Of a DNA stretch of 42,583 nt, positions 8,212 to 16,486 are shown in pieces. This DNA comes from Fibrobacterota bacterium (GTDB taxonomy: Bacteria; Fibrobacterota; Fibrobacteria; UBA11236), in NCBI GenBank assembly GCA_028287505.1, contig JAQBPN010000078.1, forward strand, positions 1-42,583, given 5' to 3'. Position 1 is the stretch's first letter. Each line of letters opens with the position of its first letter. The position numbers were made by a program, and so were the translations under genes. The notes beneath the pieces are model-generated. The model was given only the letters and a program-made list of their open reading frames with translations, was not told where the DNA came from and ran no database searches.

Positions 8212-8294
8212 AAGAATCGCTTCAAGTTTTCCAACCCGTACCCTACCTCCCCGCCAATCCCCCGAATTACCGCATTGCGGCCCGACCAGGGCGG

Positions 8295-8311
8295 TTGGTA
8301 CGGCTCTTGCG
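8295..8311 (+). promoter_or_regulatory. Sigma-54 promoter of the pilin array
   Basis: TTGGTACG-GCTC-TTGCG: GG (8297-8298) and GC (8309-8310) are separated by 10 nt, and both half-elements are close to the TGGCACG-N4-TTGC consensus. Transcription would start near 8321, about 65 nt before the first pilin ATG. Sigma-54 control of major pilin is well known in Pseudomonas, Myxococcus and Geobacter. Confidence 0.8.
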
Positions 8312-8385
8312 CTTGACTGGAATCCTGGAAAAGCGTAGGATGAACATAGTTTGTGCTTTTTCGCAAATTTGAAAAGGAGCCGGAA

Positions 8386-8790
8386 ATGAAGATGCAGAAG
8401 GGATTCACCCTCATCGAGCTTATGGTTGTAATCGTGATCATTGGAATCTTGTCCGCTTTGGCCGTCCCGAAGATGTTCGGCACCAGCGCCAAAGCCAAAG
8501 CAGCCGAAGCGCCCGGCGTCATTGCGCACTGGGAAACCCTGGAGAGTGCGTTCGTCCAGGAAAAGGCCGTCGCCGGCGGATGGCCCGAAATTGGTTTCAC
8601 GACGCCTACTTCAAAATGGTTCGGCTACGCGGACGGTACCACGCTGATCACCGCCACAGCTATTAACGACTTCGGGGATTGCAAAACCGGAAACACCTTC
8701 ACTTCGACCTACGATGCAGCGACGGACGTTGCGACGCACGATGCCAATAATCCCCTTTGCTCGGCCTACGTTCCGAATTTCATGCCTTAA
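8386..8790 (+). CDS. pilA: Type IV pilin-like protein 1 (divergent copy)
   Basis: 134-aa prepilin. The short basic leader MKMQKG is followed by the classic FTLIELMVV start of the mature chain (Glu5 present) and one hydrophobic helix that serves as signal and assembly core. PilD-type peptidase would cleave between Gly and Phe. The C-terminal domain is short and has two Cys (CKTG and LCSAY) that could form the pilin disulfide loop. ATG 8386 is preceded by AAAAGGAG 6 nt upstream; an in-frame ATG 33 nt earlier would spoil the leader. It is the first of three tandem pilin genes and shares the N-terminal half and the FGDC and AYVPNF features with copies 2 and 3, while the middle region differs. Confidence 0.93.
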   Translation: MKMQKGFTLIELMVVIVIIGILSALAVPKMFGTSAKAKAAEAPGVIAHWETLESAFVQEKAVAGGWPEIGFTTPTSKWFGYADGTTLITATAINDFGDCKTGNTFTSTYDAATDVATHDANNPLCSAYVPNFMP

Positions 8791-8853
8791 TCGGCAGGAC
8801 ATAAAAAGTCACAGGGCATGAAAATCATAAATCGAAATCAGGAGACACGGAAA

Positions 8854-9270
8854 ATGCAAAAGGGATTCACTTTAATCGAGCTGATGGTCGTCATCGTCAT
8901 CATCGGTATCTTGTCCGCCTTGGCCATCCCGAAGATGTTCGGCGTGAGCGCCAAGGCCAAAGCGGCCGAAGCCCCGGGCGTCATAGCCAATTGGGAAACG
9001 CTCAATAGCGCCTATGCCCAGGAAACCGGCGCCGCCGGAGCTTTCGCGGCCATCGGCTTCCAGAACCCCACCGCAAATTCCAAGTGGTTCACCTACACGG
9101 ATGGCACCACATTGCTCACCGCCAAGGTGGCCAAGACTTTCGGGGATTGCACCATCACCACCGATACCTTCATTTCCACCTACACCGTCGGCAACGATAC
9201 CTTTGCGCACACCGGTGCCGGACAGGGAGCTGTGGGCGGGAAATGCAGGGCTTACGTTCCTAACTTCTAA
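8854..9270 (+). CDS. pilA: Type IV pilin-like protein 2
   Basis: 138-aa prepilin with leader MQKG, mature FTLIELMVV start and Glu5. The C-terminal domain carries two Cys (FGDC and GKCRAY), likely a disulfide loop, and ends in AYVPNF. ATG 8854 has AGGAGA 8 nt upstream; an in-frame ATG at 8818 would give an unusually long leader. The stop-to-start gap from copy 1 is 63 bp without a promoter or terminator, so the three genes probably share the sigma-54 transcript. It is almost identical to copy 3: the differences cluster around ETGAAG/QNPTAN and GNDTF, the likely exposed loops, while long stretches are identical in DNA. Confidence 0.94.
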   Translation: MQKGFTLIELMVVIVIIGILSALAIPKMFGVSAKAKAAEAPGVIANWETLNSAYAQETGAAGAFAAIGFQNPTANSKWFTYTDGTTLLTAKVAKTFGDCTITTDTFISTYTVGNDTFAHTGAGQGAVGGKCRAYVPNF

Positions 9271-9343
9271 ATTTAAGTCGAAAATCTTAGTATTAATATC
9301 GAGGGGTACGATAATGAAAATCAGAAACAAGGAGATACGGAAA

Positions 9344-9760
9344 ATGCAAAAGGGATTCACTTTAATCGAGTTGATGGTCGTCATTGTCATTATCGGAATC
9401 TTGTCCGCCTTGGCCATCCCGAAGATGTTCGGCGTGAGCGCCAAGGCCAAAGCGGCCGAAGCCCCGGGCGTCATAGCCAATTGGGAAACGCTCAATAGCG
9501 CCTATGCCCAGGAAACTGGCGGCGCCGGAGCTTTCGCGGCTATCGGTTTCCAGGATCCCACGGGCTCTTCCAAGTGGTTCACCTACACGGATGGCACCAC
9601 ATTGCTCACCGCCAAGGTGGCCAAGACTTTCGGGGATTGCACCATCACCACCGATACCTTCATTTCCACCTACACCGTCGGTACCGACTCTTATGCGCAC
9701 ACCGGTGCCGGACAGGGAGCTGTGGGCGGGAAATGCAGGGCTTACGTTCCCAACTTCTAA
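9344..9760 (+). CDS. pilA: Type IV pilin-like protein 3
   Basis: 138-aa prepilin and near-duplicate of copy 2 (roughly 95% identical DNA by eye). It has the same leader MQKG, mature FTLIELMVV helix, Glu5, paired Cys and AYVPNF end. The Shine-Dalgarno AGGAGA and its spacing to ATG 9344 are duplicated along with the gene, as is the preceding upstream ATG (9314). Amino-acid differences from copy 2 are GGAGAFAA for AAGAFAA, QDPTGS for QNPTAN and GTDSY for GNDTF. A strong terminator follows 26 bp after the stop and closes the pilin operon. Confidence 0.94.
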   Translation: MQKGFTLIELMVVIVIIGILSALAIPKMFGVSAKAKAAEAPGVIANWETLNSAYAQETGGAGAFAAIGFQDPTGSSKWFTYTDGTTLLTAKVAKTFGDCTITTDTFISTYTVGTDSYAHTGAGQGAVGGKCRAYVPNF

Positions 9761-9786
9761 CAGTTTCGAACGGATTCCTTAACTCG

Positions 9787-9813
9787 GACCCGGCATATGC
9801 CGGGTCTTTTTTT
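9787..9813 (+). terminator. Rho-independent terminator after pilin array
   Basis: GACCCGGCATATGCCGGGTC is a perfect 20-nt palindrome (9787-9806) followed by seven T. It ends the pilin operon and lies 13 bp before the next gene's start. Confidence 0.93.
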
Positions 9814-9826
9814 GCCCTGGGAAATA

Positions 9827-11833
9827 ATGCCCACCATACTTAAGCGCACCCTCATCCTCCTTTGCCTCGCCCTGATATGGGGCGGCGCCTTGGCCATTAC
9901 GGGCGGTCTGTCGCACCCTTCCGATTTGAAAGCCCCTCTGATGGTGGCCGGCATGATGGGTCTGGCGCTCCTGTATCTGCCGCGCCTGCGTATGACCCGT
10001 GCGTTGGTGCCGTTCCTCGTCTTCTGGATGTTCGCCTATTTCAGGTTGTCGCGGAACACGGTATTCCAGGAAACGGCCCTGTTGCAGGTGGGCGTGCTGC
10101 TGGCTTTCCTGCTGGGTTTCCTGCGCGCTCCGCTGGCCCATAAGTGGCTCCTGCCGGCCTTGGTCCTGCTCTGCGTGACCCGCGGCCTCATGGACCTGGT
10201 GACCCTGACCCACCTGGGGATGGGCCCCGTGCAGTCCGTCCAGGACGGTTTCGATGCCGCCACGGCCTATACGGTGACTTCCTTTTTCGGGGACAAGCAC
10301 GTATTCGGCGGGGTGCTCATCCTGGGCGCGTTCCTGCATTTCTACCTGATGGAAAAAGGGGAACCGCACAAACCCGTGCAGGTCCTCCTGTATACCTCCA
10401 GCCTGCTCGTGCTCTTGTCCATCCTGGTGGTGGATTCGCGCATGGTGCTGGGCGTATTCTTCCTTTGCTTCCTGCCCCTGCTCTTCCTCTCGCTCAGGCT
10501 GGACGGACGCGAACCGCGCCTGGAGCGCCTCGCCTGGATCACCGGCATCACCCTGAGCCTGGGTTTCGCCTGGATCAATCTTCCCGATATGCAGCTTCAC
10601 AAAATGGCGTCGGCGCTCTCGCCCTCCTCGCCCGGCTTTCTGCCTTGGGCATGGGCTTCGGCCTGGAGGACCTGGCTGGCCGCCCCATTGCTGGGCGGCG
10701 GCATCGGCGGGTTCCGCTACCTGGTGGTCCCATTCCAAGGCGTGTGGGCGACCAGCGGCAGCGATGCGGGGCTGCCCGTCCTCTTCCATGCCCAGAACCA
10801 CTTTCTGGAAACCCTGGCCGAAGGCGGCGCGGTGTACCTGGCCCTGGAACTGCTCCTGGTGGCCGGCGCCTGCTGGGGATTCGCGCGCATCTATTACCGC
10901 GAATGGCGCATGGAGGCCAAGTACTCCTTCTTCTCCCTGGCCGCATTGTCCATGCTCGGGCTTTTCTGCCCCATCCTGGAGCAGGCGCCCATGCGCATCG
11001 TTTACTGGGCGCTCATCGGATACGGCTGGTCTTTTCTGGCGGCGGGACTGCCTTCCCGGCGCTTTACCTTCACGGCCAAGGCGCTGGCGGGAGGCGCATT
11101 GGCTTCCCTGGCCTGCCTGCATCTATGCCTCCGGGTTCCGGAACTGCTTTCGGAGCGCGAGTTCGCCAAGGCCGTCGCGGTCGCCGATCGCGATTCCAAA
11201 GCTTATACCAATCTGCTGGTGGAATCCCTGCGCCTGAACCCGCGCAATGAAGAGGCGAACTACGGGTATGTGACGGTGCTGGCGGAGTTCCGCCGGGAAG
11301 CCGATGCGGTGCGCTTGCTGGACTTCGTGCAGAAATTCGCCCCGGACGCAAAGAAGCGGGAAGAGACCCTGGCAAGGGTCTACGCAGGCCTGGATCGCTA
11401 CGATTCCAGCGCCAAGTACGCCGCCTCCATCCTGGAATGGTACCCCAACCATCTGCCCGCCATGGAAATCCTGATGGATGCCTACGCCCACCAGGGCCGC
11501 TGCGAAGCCGTCGATTCCCTGCGCAAAGCGTCCCTATCCCTGGACTACGAATACCCCATGCCTCCCGCACAGGACTTCACCATCTCCAGCCTGGACAGCC
11601 TGTTCCGCACCAACCGCGAGGTACTCTTCCTGCAACGATGGTTCGGAGGCGGCGCCTTGCGGCGGAAATTCGTGGAACGGCGGTTGTACGCCTACAATCA
11701 GCGCATCCAGGATCATGCCCGCATGCGCTTCCTCAAGGAAATGCACTGCCTGCGTCCGGGCGACCCGCCCGACCTGCCCGCAAGGCCCACTCGCCCCGCC
11801 CGCCCGCGCCTGCTCTATCGCGGCTGGGGCTAG
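9827..11833 (+). CDS. O-antigen ligase/polymerase-like membrane protein with TPR tail
   Basis: 668-aa integral membrane protein. About ten hydrophobic segments fill residues 5-430. A large periplasmic loop holds the motif HAQNHFLETLAEGG, which matches the conserved HxxNxxLxxxxxxG signature of the Wzy_C/WaaL family that joins O-antigen or other undecaprenyl-linked glycans to an acceptor; some relatives glycosylate pilin instead. The C-terminal 230 residues are soluble and TPR-like (SLRLNPRNEEANYGYVTV, ASILEWYPNHLPAMEIL). ATG 9827 was chosen since the in-frame ATG at 9797 lies inside the pilin terminator hairpin. It sits directly after three pilins and before a GT2 and a methyltransferase, so either surface-glycan assembly or pilin O-glycosylation is plausible. 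Confidence 0.85.
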   Translation: MPTILKRTLILLCLALIWGGALAITGGLSHPSDLKAPLMVAGMMGLALLYLPRLRMTRALVPFLVFWMFAYFRLSRNTVFQETALLQVGVLLAFLLGFLRAPLAHKWLLPALVLLCVTRGLMDLVTLTHLGMGPVQSVQDGFDAATAYTVTSFFGDKHVFGGVLILGAFLHFYLMEKGEPHKPVQVLLYTSSLLVLLSILVVDSRMVLGVFFLCFLPLLFLSLRLDGREPRLERLAWITGITLSLGFAWINLPDMQLHKMASALSPSSPGFLPWAWASAWRTWLAAPLLGGGIGGFRYLVVPFQGVWATSGSDAGLPVLFHAQNHFLETLAEGGAVYLALELLLVAGACWGFARIYYREWRMEAKYSFFSLAALSMLGLFCPILEQAPMRIVYWALIGYGWSFLAAGLPSRRFTFTAKALAGGALASLACLHLCLRVPELLSEREFAKAVAVADRDSKAYTNLLVESLRLNPRNEEANYGYVTVLAEFRREADAVRLLDFVQKFAPDAKKREETLARVYAGLDRYDSSAKYAASILEWYPNHLPAMEILMDAYAHQGRCEAVDSLRKASLSLDYEYPMPPAQDFTISSLDSLFRTNREVLFLQRWFGGGALRRKFVERRLYAYNQRIQDHARMRFLKEMHCLRPGDPPDLPARPTRPARPRLLYRGWG

Positions 11834-11892
11834 CGCCCTGACAGCCGGGAAGGGATGGCTCCCGCGCCGATACCCATGGGATAATCAACCCT

Positions 11893-12591
11893 ATGCGGAT
11901 TTCCGTGGTCATTCCGGTATACAACGAAGCGGCCACCGTGGCCGTGTTGTACGCTTCCGTGGTGGCCACCGGACTCACGGATGAGATCATCCTCGTCGAC
12001 GACGGCAGCACGGACGGTACGGCGGAAATCCTGGACGGTCTGACCCGGCGTGGAGATCCTACCCGCGTCATCCACCAGCCCAGGAACGCCGGCAAGGGAG
12101 CCGCCCTGCGCGCCGGCATGGCCCTGGCGACGGGGGACATCATTCTCATCCAGGACGCGGACCTGGAGTACGACCCGGCCAACTACGGCACCCTGCTCAA
12201 ACCCATCCTGGACGGCCGCGCGGACGTGGTATTCGGCTCGCGCTTCCTGGGCGACACCCGGCGCGTTCTCTTCTTCTGGCATTCGGTGGGCAACAACCTG
12301 CTCACCTTGCTTTCCAACATCTTCACCAACCTCAACCTCAGCGACATGGAGACCTGCTACAAGGTCTTCACCAAATCAGCCCTGGAAGGCATCCGCATCC
12401 GCGAGAACCGCTTCGGTTTCGAACCGGAGATAGTGGCCAAGGTGGCGCGCAAGCGTTTGCGCATCTACGAAGTGCCCATCTCCTACCACGGCCGCACCTA
12501 CGAAGAGGGAAAGAAGATCCGCATGAGGGACGGTTTCCGCGCCTTGTGGGTGATCCTGAAATACGGAATCTTCTGCCGGAACCCGGGTTGA
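11893..12591 (+). CDS. Family 2 glycosyltransferase (DPM1-like)
   Basis: 232-aa GT-A fold enzyme without membrane segments, like polyprenyl-phosphate mannosyl/glucosyl transferases that load a sugar onto the lipid carrier at the cytoplasmic face. Visible are the N-terminal [16 protein letters not shown], the nucleotide-binding [20 protein letters not shown], the metal-binding DAD in [11 protein letters not shown], and the [11 protein letters not shown] and [16 protein letters not shown] blocks typical of this subgroup. Its stop overlaps the start of the methyltransferase (TGATG). With the ligase-like gene upstream, it likely supplies an activated sugar for surface glycan or protein glycosylation. 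Confidence 0.92.
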   Translation: MRISVVIPVYNEAATVAVLYASVVATGLTDEIILVDDGSTDGTAEILDGLTRRGDPTRVIHQPRNAGKGAALRAGMALATGDIILIQDADLEYDPANYGTLLKPILDGRADVVFGSRFLGDTRRVLFFWHSVGNNLLTLLSNIFTNLNLSDMETCYKVFTKSALEGIRIRENRFGFEPEIVAKVARKRLRIYEVPISYHGRTYEEGKKIRMRDGFRALWVILKYGIFCRNPG

Positions 12592-13220
12592 TGGGATCGA
12601 ACGTCCCGCAACCGGACCTGCGTCCCACGCGGGGAGCCGGCAGGCTGGAAGGTCTGATTGCCCGGCTGCGCATGGAACGGGTTCTCAAGGCCATCAACCC
12701 ATCCCTGCACGGATCGGAAATCCTGGACGTGGGATGCGGCAGTTACCCCTTGTTCCTGATGCATGCGCCTTTCCGGCGCAAGGTCGGCGTCGATCAAATC
12801 GCCCCCGCATGGACGGAGCGAAGCGGCGGCCCTCCCGAAGGCATGGAGATCCTGCAAATGTCCCTGAACGGCACCCTGCGCCTGCCCTTCCCGGACCGGA
12901 GCTTTTCCTGCGTCACGTCCCTGGCCGTCATCGAACATCTGGAGCCCGCGGGCCTGCCGTTCCTGATGGCGGAAATCCACCGGGTCCTGAAGCCCTCGGG
13001 CCAACTGGTGCTTACCACGCCCCATGCGTTCGCCGATGGAATCCTGAAACTGCTCGCCCGCCTGGGCCTGGTCAGCAAAGAGGAGATCGACGAGCACAAA
13101 AGCCTTTTCTTCCATCGCCACCTCAGAGAACTGTTGGGCCAGGCCGGCTTTTCCCCCGCAAAAACCGGTATCCGGGGTTTCCTGTTGGGATTGAACATCT
13201 TGGCAGTGGCGGAGAAATGA
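12591..13220 (+). CDS. Class I SAM-dependent methyltransferase
   Basis: 209-aa cytoplasmic protein. The SAM-binding motif I is ILDVGCGSYPLF (about 42-53), an acidic end of strand 2 (GVDQI) follows, and the later blocks LPFPDRSFSCVTSLAVIEHL and LKPSGQLVLTTP are typical of Methyltransf_11 enzymes. ATG 12591 overlaps the glycosyltransferase stop by 1 nt and is preferred; an in-frame ATG at 12546 would lie inside the upstream gene. The substrate is unknown; coupling to the GT2 gene suggests a glycan or lipid-linked sugar. Confidence 0.88.
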   Translation: MGSNVPQPDLRPTRGAGRLEGLIARLRMERVLKAINPSLHGSEILDVGCGSYPLFLMHAPFRRKVGVDQIAPAWTERSGGPPEGMEILQMSLNGTLRLPFPDRSFSCVTSLAVIEHLEPAGLPFLMAEIHRVLKPSGQLVLTTPHAFADGILKLLARLGLVSKEEIDEHKSLFFHRHLRELLGQAGFSPAKTGIRGFLLGLNILAVAEK

Positions 13221-13273
13221 CATAAAGCTATTTTCACCCTACCGGATCCGTGGTCCGGAGGAGGGTTGATCCT

Positions 13274-13477
13274 GTGAGCGACAAGGCGAGCATGACATGG
13301 ATCCGCGGCGGCGCTCTGGTTTCCCTGGGCCTGGCCGCCGTGTTCGCCCTGTTCCGCCGTTGGAGAACCGCCAGAGTGTTCGCCGCGTTCACCGCCGCCT
13401 TCGCGGAAAAATGGCGGGAAACCCGCTTGGCCGCCGACGTCCAGAAGCTGCTTTCCAAAGCCGGGGGGGACGCCTGA
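13274..13477 (+). CDS. Small membrane protein, unknown
   Basis: 67-aa protein with one hydrophobic segment (WIRGGALVSLGLAAVFALF) followed by a basic, amphipathic tail. GTG 13274 is chosen because of the strong GGAGGAGGG upstream (about 13257-13265). The stop overlaps a CTG that may start the next gene, so the two could be coupled. Short length keeps this tentative, but the ribosome binding site is among the strongest in the window. Confidence 0.55.
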   Translation: MSDKASMTWIRGGALVSLGLAAVFALFRRWRTARVFAAFTAAFAEKWRETRLAADVQKLLSKAGGDA

Positions 13478-15093
13478 ACCGGACCGCTCCCGCCGCTCCC
13501 TTCGCCTTCACTGCGGGAGACCGCGCCCAGTTCCGCGGCCTGGGCATCAGCGAGGAACGGGCCCTGGCCCAGTTGGAGATATTCCGGACGGGCCAGAAGC
13601 ACACCCGTCTGGAGCGCGCCTGCACCCTGAACGACGGCATCGTCCGCCTGTCCCAACCGGAAATCGAAAGCCTCTCGGCCACTTACTCTGCCGCCGCGGA
13701 CTCGGGGCGCGCGCTGCAATTCGTGCCCGCCTCCGGCGCGGCCACGCGCATGTTCAAGGGCTTGCTGGCGGTGATGAACCGTTCCGATCGGCCCGCCTTT
13801 CCCGCCCTCGTCAAGGAAGCCTCCCAGGGCGGGGATGCCAAAGAGACGGTGGATTGGTTCAACGGACTGGCCCGGTTTCCCTTCCTGGAACAACTGCGAT
13901 CGACCCTGACCCGGCAAGGCCGGAACCTGGACGCGCTCATGGCAGCCAAGGATTATGCGCCCATCCTGGAAGCCCTCCTGTCTCCGTCGGGCCTGCATTT
14001 TTCCGATCTGCCCAAGGCCCTGATTCCGTTCCACGCCTATCCCGAAGGCGCCCATACCGCCCTGGAGGAACATCTGGCGGAGGCGGCGGGACTGGTCAAG
14101 GACGGCAATGGCGTATGCCGGCTCCACTTCACCGTTTCCCCCGAGCATGAGAAGGCCATCCAGGCCGCGCTGGACGCCGTGCGCCGCAAATACGAGGCTT
14201 CCGGAATCCGCTTCGAAATCGGCCTCTCCCAACAGAAAGCTTCCACCGACACCCTGGCGGTGGATCAGGACAACGCGCCCCTACGTAACGCGGACAATAC
14301 CCTGGCCTTCCGCCCCGGCGGCCATGGGGCGCTCCTGGAAAACCTGTTCCATACCGGCGGGGACATCGTCTTCATCAAGAATATCGACAACCTGGTCCCC
14401 GGACGCCTGCGCGCGGACGTGCTGGCCCGCCGCAAAGCCCTGGGCGGCTACCTGGCGCGCCTGCAGGAGCGCGTCTTCGCCTATCTGGGCCGCTTGCGCG
14501 GCGAGCGGGATACGGACCGGATCGCGAACCTGATCGAAGAGGCCGCCCATTTCGCCGAGCAACGCCTTTGCGCAGTCCCTCCCGAGGCAATGCGCCAGCC
14601 CGCCGCGGATTCCCCGGCCCTGGCGGAAAAGGCCGCCTACCTGATCAAGACCCTGGATAGGCCGCTGCGGGTCTGCGCCATGGTCAAGAACCAGGGAGAA
14701 CCCGGAGGCGGGCCCTTCTGGGTCAAGGCCAAGGACGGATCCATGCGCGCGCAGATCGTGGAGACGGCCCAAGTGGATATGGGTTCGTCCCAACAGCGCA
14801 AGATCCTGGAAGCGGCCACGCATTTCAATCCCGTGGATCTGGTCTGCGCCCTGCGCAATGCCAAGGGCGAGCTCTACAAACTGCAGGACTTCGTCGATCC
14901 GGACGCCTATTTCATCACCGGCAAATCCAAGGACGGCAAGACCCTGAAAGCCCTGGAGCTTCCCGGATTATGGAACGGATCCATGGCGTTCTGGAACACC
15001 GTGTTCGTGGAAATGCCTGTTGAGACATTTAATCCCGTGAAAACGGTAAATGATCTTTTGAGGCCGAGTCATCAGGGGAGAGTGGCGGAATAA
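13474..15093 (+). CDS. DUF4301 family protein
   Basis: 539 aa from the start chosen. The sequence matches my recollection of DUF4301: an N-terminal D..QF...GIS...A..QLEIF..G block, the highly conserved FVPASGAATRMFKGL, the later HPG-like and DNAPLR segments and GHGALLENL, then VFIKNIDNLVP. The GAATRM and IDN motifs recall nucleotidyltransferase-like enzymes, but the function is unknown. The start is odd: no ATG, GTG or TTG lies near the family's usual N-terminus. CTG 13474, which overlaps the previous gene's stop (CTGA) and has GGGGGGGA just upstream, fits best. ATG 13411 is the nearest conventional alternative and would add 21 residues in overlap. Repeat copy 2 follows and probably terminates transcription. 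Confidence 0.82.
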   Translation: MNRTAPAAPFAFTAGDRAQFRGLGISEERALAQLEIFRTGQKHTRLERACTLNDGIVRLSQPEIESLSATYSAAADSGRALQFVPASGAATRMFKGLLAVMNRSDRPAFPALVKEASQGGDAKETVDWFNGLARFPFLEQLRSTLTRQGRNLDALMAAKDYAPILEALLSPSGLHFSDLPKALIPFHAYPEGAHTALEEHLAEAAGLVKDGNGVCRLHFTVSPEHEKAIQAALDAVRRKYEASGIRFEIGLSQQKASTDTLAVDQDNAPLRNADNTLAFRPGGHGALLENLFHTGGDIVFIKNIDNLVPGRLRADVLARRKALGGYLARLQERVFAYLGRLRGERDTDRIANLIEEAAHFAEQRLCAVPPEAMRQPAADSPALAEKAAYLIKTLDRPLRVCAMVKNQGEPGGGPFWVKAKDGSMRAQIVETAQVDMGSSQQRKILEAATHFNPVDLVCALRNAKGELYKLQDFVDPDAYFITGKSKDGKTLKALELPGLWNGSMAFWNTVFVEMPVETFNPVKTVNDLLRPSHQGRVAE

Positions 15094-15135
15094 GCGAAGT
15101 GGAAAATTGACGAGGTGGCGCATGTTGCGTCATTT

Positions 15136-15293
15136 CGTCGGGCGTCGGGCGTCGGGCGTCGGGCGAAAAGAAAAAACCAGGAGAGCAATTTCCTGGTTTT
15201 TTCTTTTCCTGCTCTTTACGCCCGACGCCGAGTCGCCAAGCTAATGTCTCTTAAAAGTTTAACTCGTACGCGACGGTCGCCCGACGCCCGACG
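15136..15293. repeat. Palindromic heptad intergenic element, copy 2
   Basis: 158 bp between convergent genes. The left arm (15136-15165) is identical to the left arm of copy 1. An inner terminator hairpin (15166-15207) follows, then a partial arm (15219-15230), a 47-nt internal segment (15231-15277) and a two-heptad right arm (15278-15293) ending GACGAAACGCTT as in copy 1. The reverse complement aligns along its whole length with copy 3, including the internal segment and the CCAGGA hairpin core. It lies 42 bp after the DUF4301 stop and 6 bp before the GH26 stop. Confidence 0.88.
15166..15207. terminator. Bidirectional terminator in repeat copy 2
   Basis: A perfect 17-bp stem (15166-15182 with 15191-15207) with an 8-nt loop. 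The base is A/T-rich (AAAAGAAAAAA opposite TTTTTTCTTTT), so it reads as an intrinsic terminator from both sides and would serve DUF4301 (+) and the GH26 gene (-). Confidence 0.8.
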
Positions 15294-15299
15294 AAACGC

Positions 15300-16478
15300 T
15301 TATAATTGCACCGCAGCTTCAGGTTCCACCGCAATCGCCCGCGCCGCCTCTTCCCCTATAGCCGGCAGCGAAAAGTACGTGATGGAATTGTTGGAAATCG
15401 CCCAGTTCCTGAATTTCTCTCCGGAGTCCTTATCGCTGTCGAAGCGCCAGTTGGGTTCTCCGGCGTATTGTTTGTCCTCGTTGAACCACACGAATACGCG
15501 CACGTCCTTGTCCGCGTTGAAATGGCCGAAGAAGTCCTGGATCCATTCCGCTTTGCCCGGTCCCTCCGCGCACCCGATCTCCGTGATCCAAAGGGGCTTT
15601 TTGGGGAAGTGCTCCTTCAGGCCGTCCAGGGAGACCTGGAAAACGTCGCGGAACGATTTCCATTTGTGGTTCCGCGAATGCGTGTCCCCGAAGTTGTAAC
15701 CGTCCAGGCCCACCACGTCCACGTACTTGTCGCCCGGATAATAGGGCACGATGTCCGCCTTGACCGTGCGATCGTCCCAGATCACGTTGGCGCTGAACAC
15801 CCATTTCACGTTGTCGGCCCTTTCCTCCCGGAAAATCTTCCAGGCGCGCCGCCAGGCCTTCGTGAACTTGTCCGGCTGCTCGCCCCATGCCATCCAGTCC
15901 CCGTTCATCTCGTAGCCGAACCGGTAATAGATCGTCTGGTGCGTGGCCCGCGCCTCTTTGGCGAAGCGGCGGAAATAACCGTCCCAGCGCCCCGCCAGGA
16001 TGGAATCCAATACGTGAAAGTCGTCACGATTCGTGTAGCTTTCCAATTCCTGGCTGAGCACGGTCTTGATGTTGCGCTCCGCGTTGAAATGGACGATGTC
16101 CTTGGGGAAACCCATGTCCTTGTCCACGAAATACATCGCATAGGTGGGGCTGGTGCCCAGGGCATTGATTTCGCTTTGCAGCCCGGCCTGGTAGGTGGAA
16201 TCCTTGTTCCACTGATAAATGCCGAAGGCCTTGGCGTCGCCCGTGATGGGCTGTTCCGCCGCGGCGGCGGGAGGCGCGATCTTTTCCACGGGAGTCCTAT
16301 CCAGGCAGCCGGCCAACAAGGGCAAGAGCGCCGCCGACAATGCGCTCGCGCGGAGGCCCTGGCCGCGTAAGGGCGCGGGGCCGCGTAAGAACGCGGGGCC
16401 GCGCAGGAAAGCGGGACCGCACAGAAGGGCGAGGCCGCGGAAGACCGCGGAAGAAATTCCGGCTGAAGAGAAGCGCAT
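15300..16478 (-). CDS. Glycoside hydrolase family 26-like lipoprotein (beta-mannanase type)
   Basis: 392 aa from ATG 16478. The catalytic (beta/alpha)8 domain starts near residue 75 (FGIYQWNKDS). The acid/base Glu is in YRFGYEMNGDW and the nucleophile Glu in LWITEIGCAEG, with WVFSAN and VDVVGLDGYN between, as in GH26 endo-beta-mannanases and related enzymes. The N-terminus ends in a lipobox LLAGC, so it is likely anchored in a membrane and acts on polysaccharide outside the cytoplasm. Before that lies an odd run of six-residue GPAFLR-type repeats encoded by an 18-bp tandem repeat (16361-16450). ATG 16502 is an alternative start. A perfect TATAAT lies between the two ATGs. Substrate is not provable from sequence. 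Confidence 0.85.
   Translation of the reverse strand: MRFSSAGISSAVFRGLALLCGPAFLRGPAFLRGPAPLRGQGLRASALSAALLPLLAGCLDRTPVEKIAPPAAAAEQPITGDAKAFGIYQWNKDSTYQAGLQSEINALGTSPTYAMYFVDKDMGFPKDIVHFNAERNIKTVLSQELESYTNRDDFHVLDSILAGRWDGYFRRFAKEARATHQTIYYRFGYEMNGDWMAWGEQPDKFTKAWRRAWKIFREERADNVKWVFSANVIWDDRTVKADIVPYYPGDKYVDVVGLDGYNFGDTHSRNHKWKSFRDVFQVSLDGLKEHFPKKPLWITEIGCAEGPGKAEWIQDFFGHFNADKDVRVFVWFNEDKQYAGEPNWRFDSDKDSGEKFRNWAISNNSITYFSLPAIGEEAARAIAVEPEAAVQL
16361..16450 (-). repeat. 18-bp tandem repeat in the signal-peptide region of the GH26 gene
   Basis: Five imperfect 18-bp units of the type GGCCGCGTAAGGGCGCGG follow each other in the plus-strand reading. On the coding strand they give repeated GPAFLR/GPAPLR hexapeptides between the start codon and the lipobox. 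Because 18 is a multiple of 3, unit gain or loss would keep frame and change the length of the leader. Confidence 0.7.
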
Positions 16479-16486
16479 TGATCTGA

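Larger units (their letters stand above)
8102..8385 (+). other. Pilin upstream region
   Basis: 284 bp without a gene, more AT-rich than its surroundings. It holds the sigma-54 promoter at 8295-8310, a palindrome TTCGCAGATTGCGAA at 8197-8211, and a roughly 65-nt leader with AAAAGGAG before ATG 8386. Short open frames here lack start signals and are not counted. Confidence 0.6.

Noticed and set aside
9779-11122. A 447-residue minus-strand open frame opposite the ligase-like gene
   Set aside because: Gln/Glu/His-rich without domains. The opposite strand has membrane helices and the HAQNHFLETLAEGG motif.
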